64,000 nucleotides of DNA. It comes from Pseudofabraea citricarpa. Its lineage: Eukaryota > Ascomycota > Leotiomycetes > Helotiales > Dermateaceae. The stretch is taken from contig JAPWGK010000016.1 of the NCBI GenBank assembly GCA_029641185.1, forward strand, positions 1 to 64,000, written 5' to 3'. Below, piece after piece: positions 41,661-54,000 of the stretch (its first letter is position 1; the number at the start of each line of letters is the position of its first letter). A program made the translations under genes and the position numbers. The notes beneath the pieces were generated by a model that was given only the letters and a program-made list of their open reading frames with translations, was not told the origin of the DNA and did not search any database.

Positions 41661-42149
41661 AATATACTTATAATAATATAAAATATAAGAGTATAAGATT
41701 ATCCCTCTTTCGGGTCTTATACGGATTCGAACTAATACTAGGAATAAATATTAGGGATATTATTATAAACGAGAAGATAATACGTATTATAAAAAAAAGA
41801 ATTAAAGAAATCGAGACTAAATAAAATAAGCTTAAAACCCGACTCGAAGCTATAATATTAAGATAAAAGAAGTATTATAATAAGAGGTATAAACTTATAA
41901 AATTTATTATTAAATAATAAGTAATATTATTAATAAAAAATATCTAGTAACTAAGGCCTAATAAGAAACTTATTAATAAGTACTAGGGACCGTTTAAAAT
42001 CCTAGAAATAATCGGTACATATACGTAAGTTTACTAGTTAGAGCTCCTAAAAAGACTATAAATATATAATATATTTTATATTTTATTATTAGAATTATAT
42101 AATAGTCGAAATAATATTATTATAAACCTAGAATCTTATAATATTAATA

Positions 42150-42330
42150 GCTATAAGAAATAAGAAGTTAAGTTAATACTTACTTACTAAGAAATAAAAA
42201 AAGAACGAAAGTACCTAGTCTAGTAAAAGAGCTATTTTATAGCGGACGATACCTAGGAACCTGTAAAGAATATAATAAACGCTAATAAATTAGTAATTAA
42301 ATACCTTAGTATAATATAAGAACTAATTAT
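42150..42330 (+). pseudogene. Chromodomain at the end of Gypsy pol
   Basis: At about 42,170-42,262 the frame reads VKLILTY*EIKKERKYLV**, then KSYFIADDT*EP, matching the chromodomain pattern of an E-K-I-L start, a Y-L-V-K-W-K-G core and a T-W-E-P end. Only stops and G-to-A type changes separate it from the family. In chromoviruses the domain directs integration to heterochromatin by binding methylated H3K9, which fits the setting; that link is inference for this copy. Confidence 0.88.
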
Positions 42331-42639
42331 AACTAGATTAAAGAGAAGATATAAGATATAAGTATTATTATTAGGGGAAGTAAACTTTAGTATAAAAACC
42401 TTATCTAGTAAGAAGTTATAATAAATTTATATCGTATTTATAATAGACTTTTAATAAGATCTTATAGAATATATAAAATCTTAAAACTTATACTAATAAA
42501 ATAATAAACTTAAGGTATAATTATAATAGGGAACTTAATATAAGTACGAGTTATAATATTAGATTAATTTTAGTAAATAATAATATATAAAATAAAGAAA
42601 AGTTTTATTTTATTAAAGAAACTTAAAGCTAAAAAACCT

Positions 42640-43960
42640 AAACTCCTAGGTATTTTATTCTAAAAATACTATAGAAAGTATACGGAAATATAATATATTC
42701 CTTTAACTTAAGGTTTCTTAAGTTTAAGTTTCTTTTATAATATTAGTAACCTTTATATTTTTAGTTATAAGTTATTTTAACGTACCCTAATTTATTTTTA
42801 TATTAAGTTCCTTAGCGATTTCTTACTTAATTTTATCCTAGGGATCTTAGTTTATCTTAAACTTAAAACGCTTTTCTATTATTAGTAACTTTATAAGCTT
42901 ATATTTCTTATAAGGGATAATAATAAACTTAGGCTTTTCTAAAAGTTCGCGCTTAAAAATAATAGAAAAACCCTTTGCTTTAGTAACTAGGTCCGGATTC
43001 GTATTAGCCTTAATACGAATTAACTACGATTTTACTAAGAACGAGATAAGAACTTATAATAAAAAGGTATAAAAGGCGGTTCGTTTCTTACGTTTTAAGG
43101 AGAATTATATAAGTCGTCTCTAATTTAGTCTTAGGAGCGGTCTTTTTTATAGATTTCTTTTAGCTAATAAGATTAATAGTAATATTTTATATAGCCTTAT
43201 AAAAGGTAAAGGTTAGATTCTTCTTATATTTAATAATAAAGCTTAGGATAATATAAACTAAACTAATTATTCTAGGGAAAACTTATAAAAGTTAATAGCG
43301 AATCTAAGACGGATTAAGGACGAATTAGAAATAACTACTTACTAGGGTATACTTTTATTTACTAATATAATAATAATAATCGTAAGAACTAGACTTAGGG
43401 TTAAATTAAACGTATTTCGTAAGGTTAATAGACTTTAAAAGGCGGATTATATAATATATATAAATCGTATATATAAGATCTGAAAGAATATTATACGAGA
43501 ATTATTACGAAAATATAATAGCTAATAAGATAAGAGCTTCTTATTATATATTTATATTACTAAAGGTAGTAATTAGTATTAGAAATATTATAAATATAAT
43601 TAGGAAAAAGTATAAGGAATAAGGATTCGATTTTATTATTAGAGGAAGTTATCGCGAATATTTATAAAAAAAAGAGGAAAAAAATAAGAAAAGTAAGAGA
43701 TATTTATATTTATAGGAAGAGATCTTTTACTAGCGCGTTTTTATAATACGAGGTTAAGGATATATAAATTATAATATTAGAGTAAATATCTTACTAGGAT
43801 AATTTAACGAATTCGTATAAGAGAACTCGCGGAAAATAATCGAACGAAAGAACTATAAATTATCGAATTTCTAATAAAAAGTATTATACTAGACTCGCGT
43901 ATTTCCTATATATTACCTAAGAGTAAACCTATCAAATAAGATTATAAGAACTCGATTATA
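42640..43960 (+). pseudogene. Unassigned 3' stretch inside the Gypsy element
   Basis: About 1.3 kb between the chromodomain and the 3' LTR. The + strand frame near 43,330-43,960 has fewer stops than random and includes readable segments such as IVYIRSERILYENYYENII; I recognise no family. It could be a decayed extra 3' ORF, a captured fragment or a nested insertion. The window CpG content is a little higher here than in the flanks. Confidence 0.4.
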
Positions 43961-43970
43961 AGAGGGAAGG
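43961..43970 (+). other. Polypurine tract of the Gypsy element
   Basis: agagggaagg lies directly before the first base of the 3' LTR (43,971). This is the usual position of the plus-strand primer for LTR retrotransposons, and it confirms the LTR boundary. Purine runs lacking TpG escape RIP, which explains why it is intact. Confidence 0.85.
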
Positions 43971-44156
43971 TAGTTATAATAGTAGTTTTATCACCTAACT
44001 AATTAGTTAGCTAGCGTATATATTATTATTATAATATTATCTAATAATCGGGTCGCGTCTAGCTTATATATATATTTTAAGGGTAAATTCCTCTTCTTTC
44101 CTTAGAGATAAATTATATTACGATACTATAATATTCTACTTATAATTACTCTTATA
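43971..44156 (+). repeat. 3' LTR of the Gypsy element
   Basis: 186 bp, homologous to 36,995-37,181 over its full length. It starts with TA where the 5' copy keeps TG, a RIP change at the LTR end. It shares taataatcgggtcgcgt and tatattttaagggtaaattc, and ends at TA (44,156), after which the two flanks no longer match. Confidence 0.9.
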
Positions 44157-47100
44157 TATATAAGTAAGAAGAAATATCTTAATAATTTATATTATTAACT
44201 TATCTACTAACTTAAACTAATTAATAAAAGAATAATAAGCTTAAATTAGTTTAAAGGAAGTATAATATAAACCTCTATTATTAATAGGAACCTAATAAGA
44301 GTTAATATTAAACAAAATACGAAATAACTTAATAAAAGTAAGAAACTTATACTTTTATATATATTAGAATTTCGTTTCTTCTTTTAGTAGGATATATAAT
44401 AAGAACTAATACCTGCCTTATTATATTATATTATTAGGAAAGAATATATTATTCTTAAATAAGTTAAATAAGTATTATATACGATAATAATAACTTTTAA
44501 GTTAGATATAAAAGAAACTTATTTCTTAATAAGCGAACTACTAGGAATAAAAACTATATTATTATACTTTCGCTTTTAACTAAGAGAGGATATAATAATA
44601 AGTAAGTTAAATATAAAAGTAGTTATTATTATATTAATTATATTATTATTTATAGTTAACTTATTAGATAATATCTTATTATAAGAATTATTCGAATAAT
44701 TTAAAGTAAAAGAACGAAAACTTAATATATTATAAGAACTCTTTAAAAACTTAGTATTTTTATAATTCGTATAAGAATCTAGATTTAAAATTAAGTATAA
44801 TTTATTAGGGTTCGTTTATAAGGATAATTATTTTATAGATATACTAGAAGTATTATATTTACTAGAAATATTATATAATAATATAATATTAGGAGTATTA
44901 AGCTAGAAATACTAGAAAGATAATTAATTTATATTAGTATACGAATATAAAACTAGTAATAAAACGAAGTAAGTTAGAAAACTTACTTAGTCTTTATTAT
45001 TCTTAACTATAATATTAATAATATTAAAAACTTTATTAAAAGCTAAAGGGAAATTATTATATAGCCGTATTATAAGCTTTAATATATATATAAATACCAA
45101 GTTATTATTAATAAACTAACAAAGAAAATATTCTTAAAGTAAAGTAAACTTAGGTCTTATATCTTAAAAAAGAAGATACTAAGAATAAGAATTAGTATAA
45201 TTTAATATAATAAAAGAAATAAAAATAATTACTTATTTAATACTTATACTAAAAGTAGATAATAAAATATTAAAAGCCTTAGAATTAATCCTTATAATAA
45301 GAGGTAAATTAACTTATACTAAAGGCGATAATTTAAAAATAAAAGTAAGTAGAATATTAGCGCTTTCTACTAAAGTATCTAGAGATATAAAAGTATTAAT
45401 ATTAAGGGACAAAAGAAGATCGATAATAATATCCTTATTAGTAGAATAATTAATAATAATATTATCTAGAAGCTAAACCTTAAGAGTATTAAATATTAGG
45501 GTATCGACTCGTTTTATAAAAGTAATAAATTATATACCTTTAAATTAATACTAAATAAGTTTATACTTAGCTATAATTAACCTAAGAGCTAATATAAAGG
45601 AGGATAAATAACTTATAAATACTATAGATAAGTTTAATATTATATAAATTATTAGATATATAACTAAGTATATATAAGTACTTAAGAGTAAAAGTAATAT
45701 ATAATAGGGGATAAAGATAAAACTTACAGATAATAGTATAATATATATAGGTAATAGGATAATAATTACGTAACTACTAAGTAAGAAGTATTAAAGCTAA
45801 AGAATAAATAAGGCAAAGGTAAGATAATAATATAAAACGAAGCTATTATATATAATAAAATAAGTTTAAATTATAACTAGGATAAAGATAATTAAGAGAG
45901 ATAATAATATTAGCTAAAATAATAATATTATATTATTACTAATATTTTAACCTAAATAAAATAATACGTAGATAATAGATTAATTATACTAGACTAATAA
46001 ACTAAAAGAAAAATATATAAGTAATAGAATACTAAAGACGATTTAAGCTTAAGAATAAAAATTATAGGTTAATTAACTATAAAGATATTATATTATAAGA
46101 CTTAACTAAAGAGAAAGTATTATAACTTAATTAAAGCGAGGAAACCTAGCTAATATAAAGAAGTTAAGTAAGCTATATATAATTTCATCTAAATTCGAAG
46201 GTAATTACTAGTATAAAACGTAGTCTTCTTCTAATATAAACTAGTAATAACTAATAATATTATACTTTTAGTAGTATATAATATATTAGTTAAGTTACTT
46301 TTCCTAATATAATATAAACCTAAAGTTACCTAAACTATTAGGAAACTTCGTACTCTTATATTATTTACCTCTTACTTATTTATAACTTATATACGAATTA
46401 CCTTATTTAACCTAGTACTATTATAGTAATATCTGTTACTTTAGCTTATATATTAAAGTTATACGCGAATAAAGCTTTAGGTACGCCTTATTTTAACCTA
46501 CTAACTAATAAAATAAAATATAATAAAATAAATATAATATCTAATTATTAAAATATAAGAAACTAATAATTTATCTTCTAAATTATATATAACCTTATAT
46601 AAGCTAGTATTCTATCTAATACCTAAATATAAAATATATTATTAACGTATATTAAACGTATAACTCTAAGCCTTATAATAGGTATAAAACTATAAAATAT
46701 TATTACTAATATAATATTTTATAAAAGATAATATAAAATTAAGGCTAAAGCTAAGGTTCTTTCTTATAAATAATATAGCGTAGGTAAAAGAATAATTTTT
46801 AAAGACAAAGAATAATAATTTCTTAAGCTAGAATAAAAGTATTATAACTAGAGTACTAGGCTAAGGAGATTTAGAATTATTTATTCTAGTAATAACTAGC
46901 TTTAGATAATAAACTTTCCTCTCCTACCTAAAAGCTACTTATAAGTTAAAATTAGCTAATAGCTTAAATTCGCAAAAGTATATTATTATAAAAAAGTAAG
47001 AGATAATTATTATTAAGACTTATAATATTCTCCTAATATATACTAAAGTTTTATAGAAAGCTAAAATAAATAGCTAGCTCTAAAATATAATTAAAACGTA

Positions 47101-47734
47101 CTTTCTATAAGATATTTACTTATAGAAAAAAACAAAAGCTATAAATACGAAAAAATCCAAGTATTATAAACCTAATAATAAAAACGAATTATTACGTGCT
47201 AATAACTACTTTAAACGAAAACTATAGAGTTTTATCTAATATATAAAATATAAGACTCTAAAAACAAGTATTATTTAATTGTTAAGCTTAATATATATAC
47301 GATAAACGAAGATATTATTAGTATACTAGTTTATACTTCTTTTTAACTCCTATTATATTAGAAACTAAACTATAAAGATCGTAATCTATATAATTATCTA
47401 TAATAAATACTAGGATTTAGATAAAATAAACTTAAGAATAAGCTACCTAAGTTAAAAGAAATTCCTAAGAATTATTAAAGTTTTATTATATTTATTTAAT
47501 AATAAGACGAACTAAATTATATAAGATAAAAAATTTATTTTAGATAAGAAAGACTTCTAATAAGTCTTAGGTATCTAAAGTATAATACTTAGATAAAAGC
47601 TAAGCTTTAACCTTATTTAACTAAAACTAGAATAAAAAAATATATATTAATATTAAATATAATCGATACTTAAAAATATAATATAAGAATATAAGATAAA
47701 ATTTAAAGTATAACTAAAGTATATAATTTAAACG
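44157..47734. other. RIP DNA, no family recognised
   Basis: The + strand at about 44,330-45,120 reads as protein-like sequence with moderate stop density (for example LISELLGIKT), suggesting another decayed coding element, but no motif identifies it. The rest holds no gene, RNA or clear array. Confidence 0.4.
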
Positions 47735-48115
47735 GTTATCTGAAATAAACCCTTCAAATAACTAGACTAAATAAGTAATTAAAGAAGTCGGCTATAATTA
47801 GATACCTAGGTAAAATACTTAGTTTAAAGGGTAAGCTAAAATACGTAATTTAAATAACTAATTAATATAATTAATAATAATTAGCTACTAAATTAAATTA
47901 CTAAAGTAAGGAGTTAAAATAAGTAGTATAAATAATAAGTTAGAATAACTTATTAAGATAATTAGTTAAAATAATTATATATATAATTCGAATAATAATA
48001 TATAATAAGATACTAAAATAAATAACTAAAATAAATTATTAAAATAACTAAATAAGATAGGTAACTAAAATACTAAGATTAAATAGCTTATTAAAAGAGC
48101 TACTTAAAATAGTAA
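47735..48115. repeat. 13-bp minisatellite, locus 3 (reverse orientation)
   Basis: Degenerate array of words such as aataagtaattaaa, aataactaattaa and ttaaaataactaa, in the same orientation as locus 2. It is more diverged and shorter than the other loci; the 13-bp step is visible only in parts. Confidence 0.65.
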
Positions 48116-48983
48116 TAAAGAAATTTATATTTATTATAACTAAGAATAAAATAAATTAATTATACTAAAAATTTAATTTATATTAAATATATTATAGCTA
48201 TTATTCTATTATAAAGATCGAGTAATTAGTAAAACCCTTATAAATATATCCTCTAAAACTTGTTAGTATATTACGTAAAAATATTTACCTTTATCTTAAT
48301 ACTAAAATACTCTTAATATTTATTATATTATAGCTCTCGTTTTATTATTATATCTAAGTAACTAATATAACCTTTATTAAGTAATTTATTATAATATATT
48401 ATTCTAATACCTTAAAATAATAACCTCTTATATTATATAAAAATACTTCGTATATTTAATATAATATAACTCTTATCCTACTAGTATAACTAAGTAATTA
48501 GTAAAACCCTTATAAGTTAAACCTTTTAATATATTATAATTACACGTATAAACGCTTACCTCTTTTTTAGGCTTTATATCTCCCTAGAGATAATCGACCT
48601 AACCCTTAGTAGTAATATTAAAGACGATCCTAGGACTTATAATAAGAACTCCTAAGATCTTTTTATATCTTAAGACGAAATCTTAACGTAATATTAGTCG
48701 CGCGCGATATTAATTAGTAACTAATTAATCTTATAATACTTTCTCTAAGCCTAGTATTATAAACTCTTATCCTTTTACTTATATATAGATTAAATCTTCC
48801 TAAAGCAGATTAGAGGCTAACTTTATCTATAAAACTAATCTAGAAATATTTGTTTATAGTAATTTTACTTAATATAAGATAAGCTATAAAGAAGTAAAAT
48901 ATAAGAGATAAAATAATAATATAATAGTTATAAAATACCTAATTAACCCTAAATATATATACTAGTATAAAGCTTTATTATAT
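48116..48983. other. RIP DNA, nothing recognised
   Basis: There is no gene or clear array. Words such as gtaattagtaaaaccctta at about 48,215 and 48,492 hint at a ~275-bp local duplication. Confidence 0.4.
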
Positions 48984-49370
48984 AATATAATAATTTAGCT
49001 AATAATACGCTTAATCTAAGGAACTTCTTAAATATAAAGCTATATATAAATTTATCTTTATTATTATATTATAAAAGCTATAATAAGTAGCAAAAAGTAA
49101 TCTTTTAATCTCTTAGGCTAAGGTCGCTTTATTATATAATAAGGTAAAACTAGATAATTATAATATTCTTTATATCTTAATATATTACCTATTATATATA
49201 TAAGCTATTAACTTTCTTACCTAGGAATAATAACCTCTTATATCTCTTATAAAATTAATTCTTATTACTTAATAAGTTCTTATTATTAGATAACTTATAT
49301 ATTAGGGAAATTACTTATAGTTATCTCTCTTACCTCTAATACGCTTATAATTACCTCTAATATAAAACTA
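48984..49370 (+). repeat. Short dispersed repeat, copy 3 (longest)
   Basis: Starts aataatttagctaataat near 48,990 and ends with taatacgcttataattacc near 49,345. It contains about 190 bp absent from copy 1, so copy 1 is an internal deletion or this copy carries an insertion. No coding potential, poly-A tail or terminal inverted repeat was seen. Confidence 0.75.
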
Positions 49371-49570
49371 GATTTAATCCCCTTAGCTTATAATAATCTA
49401 GTAAAATTTATCTTTAACTTAACTAAAGTAATAATATTCTTTTATTATATAATATATTAGTCTAAAAGAAGAATAATATAATAAGTACTTAAGTTATTTT
49501 TTCAAGTTATATAAATATAAAGAAATAACTATAATATTAGCTAAGTATATAACTAATAATAGTTTAATAT

Positions 49571-49822
49571 TAGGAGATAAGCTACGTAAGCGAGTGTTTT
49601 TAAGACTCGAATCTTAGTTAATATATATCTTATATCTAGGATATAAGAGTTTATTAGTATAAGAAATATATAATTATACTTTAAATAAAAGTTTATTAGG
49701 AGATAAGTTATATAAGCGAGCGTCTTTAAGACTCGAATCTTAGTTAATATATATCTTATATCTAAGATATAAGAGTTTATTAGTATAAGAAATATATAAT
49801 CGCGCTTTAAATAAAAGTTTAT
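49571..49822. repeat. Tandem duplication, 126-bp unit, two copies
   Basis: taggagataagct and taggagataagtt start at 49,571 and 49,697. The units are over 90% alike, differing at a handful of C/T or G/A sites. Each contains the near-palindrome cttatatctaggatataag and the word aagactcgaatctt. High similarity inside a strongly mutated region suggests either recent duplication after most RIP or gene conversion. A tRNA-like reading of the gactcgaatc word was considered and not accepted. Confidence 0.9.
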
Positions 49823-51049
49823 TAAAATAACTCTAGATTTATAAGACTTTATAACTAATTAAATATATTTTAAACGTATAAAGATAACTAAAAGAGTATA
49901 TATACTTAGAAAATAATAGGCTACTATTAAGTATATATATTAAACGTACGTTTACCTAGTAACAGATTATAACGTACCTTAGTATAAGAGATACTTATTA
50001 GTATTAAGTAAATTAACTTAGGATTTAAAGTAATCTAACTATAACTTAGTTCTAAGCACGTGTTATCTATTATATTACTTAGTATAATATATCCTTAATT
50101 TTATCATCTAATTTATAATATATAAAGAAATAATACTTTATATTTTTCCTATTATTTAGCTAATATTCCTAAGGATTTAAAAAAATCGAGTTTATAATAT
50201 ATTATAGATATCTCTAGATTAAAAGAATACCTAATATTCGATTCTTATAATATTATAATAATAACTTACCTTCTGTTTTATAATAGGATTCTTAGGTAAT
50301 TATTCGACTTATCTTTTATTATCCTTAGTAACTTTCTTTTCTATATAATTATAAGCTATTACTAGTATTTTATAAAAATTAAGAGAGAAATTAAAGTTAT
50401 TTCCTTAGAATATAATTATTACTAAAGCGTTTATACCCTAGTAAAACTAAAATCTTAATACTAGGTTAATATTAGGGGTTAGCTAATTATTACTTAGGAA
50501 TATTATAGTATTAATAATCTAGGTAAAGTTCGAATAAGTATTATTATATTAGTATTAGGAATAATTAGTAGCTACTAAGGGACGCTTTATTATTAGTAAT
50601 CTAGATAGAGTTTAAATAAGTATTATTACTAATAATTAAGTATATTCTACGTTTACTCGGTTTTTATATACTTAGTAATATAAGTATAAATATAAAACCT
50701 TATTATTATAAAACTAAGTAAGAAGAATAATAATATTTTATCTAAAGCTACGATCGAAAAAGTTAAGTAAAAAGCTATAAAATAGTTATTATAATAAATA
50801 AGGAAAGAAGTTTAAAGAAATAATATTATATATAACTTATTTAAATTATACCTAAGGTACGATCTTATTTATCTTCTCTTATAATATTATATAACTTAAG
50901 AGATAAACTTAAGTTTTTACTTAGTATAAGTAAAACTTAAGATATTACTTCGCTTATTAATATTATATTTATTACCTCGAATATTAGCTTTTCTCAAATA
51001 TTATTATTTTATTTAAAAGGGATATCTTATTTATATTATAATATAAAAA
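49823..51049. other. RIP DNA, nothing recognised
   Basis: There is no gene. Two similar words around agtattattat-attagt near 50,500-50,640 indicate a weak local duplication. Confidence 0.4.
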
Positions 51050-54000
51050 AGTACTTAGTATTTATTCTTCCTCTTATTCCTTTTAAAAGCTTTCTTTTAC
51101 TATAAAGGTATTATTTATTATAAAAACTTTATCCTTTAAAGAATTATAATTCGTTTATTAGCGTTTAATAGTTTATTCTAGTAAAGTAGTCGAGTTATAA
51201 AAAAGTAAATTATAAAGTCGATTAAGCTAGTTATAATAATATATATATTAGGAAGGCTAATATTATATTTTTACTACCTAATATAATACGAGTAATATAA
51301 TAGTATACGTAGATACGATACTTAGTAAAACCCTATAGATAATTATAATTATAATTAAGATTTATATATTAAATATATCTTCGTCTTTAGGGAATATATC
51401 TAAATTAAGTTATAATAACTATAAGTAGAGTATATATTTTCGTTTCTTTTATACTAGTAAACTATAAAAAAGAGTAAACTAAAATTTAAAATACTTCTAA
51501 AAATACTACTAAAATATTATTAGTTTAATATAATAATATTTATATAATAGATAATTTATATAATATAAGGCTAACTTTATAGCTAGATTATATATAAAGA
51601 TAAGAAACTTCTAGTAGGAAATATAAATAGACTTTAGTCTTAAGTATAACTTTGCTTTAAATAAATTCTTATAAATTAGTTTATTTATTATTATTTGCTA
51701 TTATTTATATAAAATCTTCCTAGAAGTAAGAGGCCTTTATATAATTATATTACTTATTATCTCTAAAGCCTTTTACTCTTAAATCTAGGTTTAGATTTTA
51801 TATTATAAGAATAATTATATCTAAAAACGAGCTACTAATAAGTACTAGTAATAAGTATACTTTTATAATAAGTATCTTTGTATTTATCTACGGTTATATC
51901 TTTTTCTAGTAAAGGTATATTATTATATTATTAGATAAGTATACTTAGCTTTAAGTAATTACTTAAGTATATAACCTAAATTTATAATAAGTAGAATCTA
52001 CTACTTACGTATAAGATACTTTATATATTTTATATAAAAGAAGGTAGGATTTATAAGCTTATACCTAAAGAACTTTAAACTTCTTATTTATTAGATTATA
52101 ATTAGAAATAATATAATAATTAGTATATAAGTTACTACTAGTTTATTATACGTACTAAAGTTTTACCTATTAATAAGCGACTTATACGTAGCGCTTACTA
52201 ACTATAAATATAATACTTAAGACTTTTAAGTAGAACTTATTATTTACTTCTAAGAGATAACTTTCAGATATCTAATATAATTACCTAGATTAATAGGAGT
52301 ATTCTTAAACGAAGTTAACTTTAAGTAATATAAAAGAAACCGTATAATTATTATAACTAGCTTATAGTTATTATAATACTCGTCTTATACTAGAAACCTA
52401 AATATAATATATAATATAATAATAATAAACTTATCTTTCTTAATTATCTAATTAAAAGTCTTAGTAATTTAACTTTTAATATATTTAGAGGTTATAATAA
52501 ATAATTAATACTTATATCTTTTATAACTATAATACTTATTATTATTTATATACTTAACTAAATAATATTTACTCGTAGGTATTATAAACGACTTATACTT
52601 ACTATAAAATACGAATACCTTAAGACTAATTTATATATCTATCAGATCTACGAACTTCTTAGCCTTATTTACCTAAGTTTAGATAATTATAGCTAGGCTA
52701 ATAACTAATACCAGACCCTAGGGTTATACTTCTAACTTATTATATATAATTTAATAAACTAAGTTTCCCTTAATATAAGTATACTAAAGTAACTATTTAG
52801 ATTAAAAGAGATAATAAGTATTAGGTAACTATAATTTATTAAGATAATTATATACTTTAGTCTTAAACTTATCCTTTATATAAATATTATTATATATTAG
52901 GACGATAATTTATAAATATATAAATACTCCTAAGATTTTAATTATCTTACTAATACTAGGTTTATCTGCTAAAAACCTACCCTAGGGGGTATTATACTTA
53001 GGAAGAACTCGAGTAAGAAGTTATATTATAATATATACTTAATATAAGTATATACTTATTTTTATATATTAAATCTTAATTATATCTTTAAGTAATATTT
53101 TTTAGTATTTCGCTTATCTGTTACTAAGAAAACTTAATATACTATTAATTATAACTTCGTATTTATTTACTCGAGTTAAGGGTTTTATATAATATCTTTT
53201 AGACTAATAGATTAATATTATTATATTATTTATATATAAAAGTATTACTTAGGCTTTACCTACTAATTAACTCGCTTCTTATAAGTTAACTCGTTTATTT
53301 TACTTTTACTTTAGTTATTATTATTATTATTATCTTAGAGGTTATTATCGTCTTATTATAAGTTAGGATTTTTACCTAAGCTAGGTACTTTAGCTAGATT
53401 ATTATTATTATATTTATTATTATTCTTATTATTACTTAACTATTATTAGACTTATTATTAGGATTCTTTTTCCTTCTAAGATAAGAATCCTAAACTTTCT
53501 TCTTAATATTATTAGACTTTAACTACTTACTCTTATAAGTACTAGAAGGATAATAAGGTAATAATATATTAGGATTAATAGGCTTAGTAGGCTTCTTACT
53601 AGTAATAATATCTCTAGAGTTATAAGTAGATTTAATAATCTTCTTTTTAGTTATAATATTATCCTTAGGCTATAAGATATCTTTAGGGCTCTTAGACTTA
53701 GGAGATACCTTACGTTTATTCGAGTTATCTTTAGAGTTTAAATAATACTAGTTTTTTCTAGTACGATTATAATATCTAGAATATATAATAAAAAGCTCGT
53801 TTAAGTTAAAGCTAGATTCTTTAGATATTTTATTAGGCTCTTTTATCTTTAGCCTAGTATCTTAATATTAGTCTAATATATTACTAGTCTTTAAGCCGGT
53901 TAATATATCCCTAGATAAGTGTAATCCTAAGTTACCTCTTATATATAAATTTTTTATATAATTACTTAGAAGTAATATCTAAGGTAACTTTATAATTATA

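Larger units (their letters stand above)
36995..44156 (+). mobile_element. Ty3/Gypsy chromovirus LTR retrotransposon, RIP-inactivated
   Basis: A 7.16-kb element bounded by two direct LTRs of about 187 bp and read on the + strand: gag, protease end, reverse transcriptase, RNase H, integrase, chromodomain, an extra 3' stretch, polypurine tract, 3' LTR. The pol order RT-RNase H-integrase and the C-terminal chromodomain place it in the chromovirus branch of Ty3/Gypsy (Metaviridae), common in fungi. It is full length but dead, with stops throughout and catalytic residues lost. The target-site duplication is unclear because the flanks are TA-rich (ttata on the left, tatat on the right). LTR divergence cannot date the insertion, since RIP has mutated both LTRs. 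Confidence 0.95.

Noticed and set aside
49571..49822. A possible tRNA or tRNA-derived SINE (word gactcgaatct resembling a B box)
   Set aside because: The B-box match is partial, with changes not explained by C-to-T, no A box at proper spacing, and no cloverleaf stems could be drawn.
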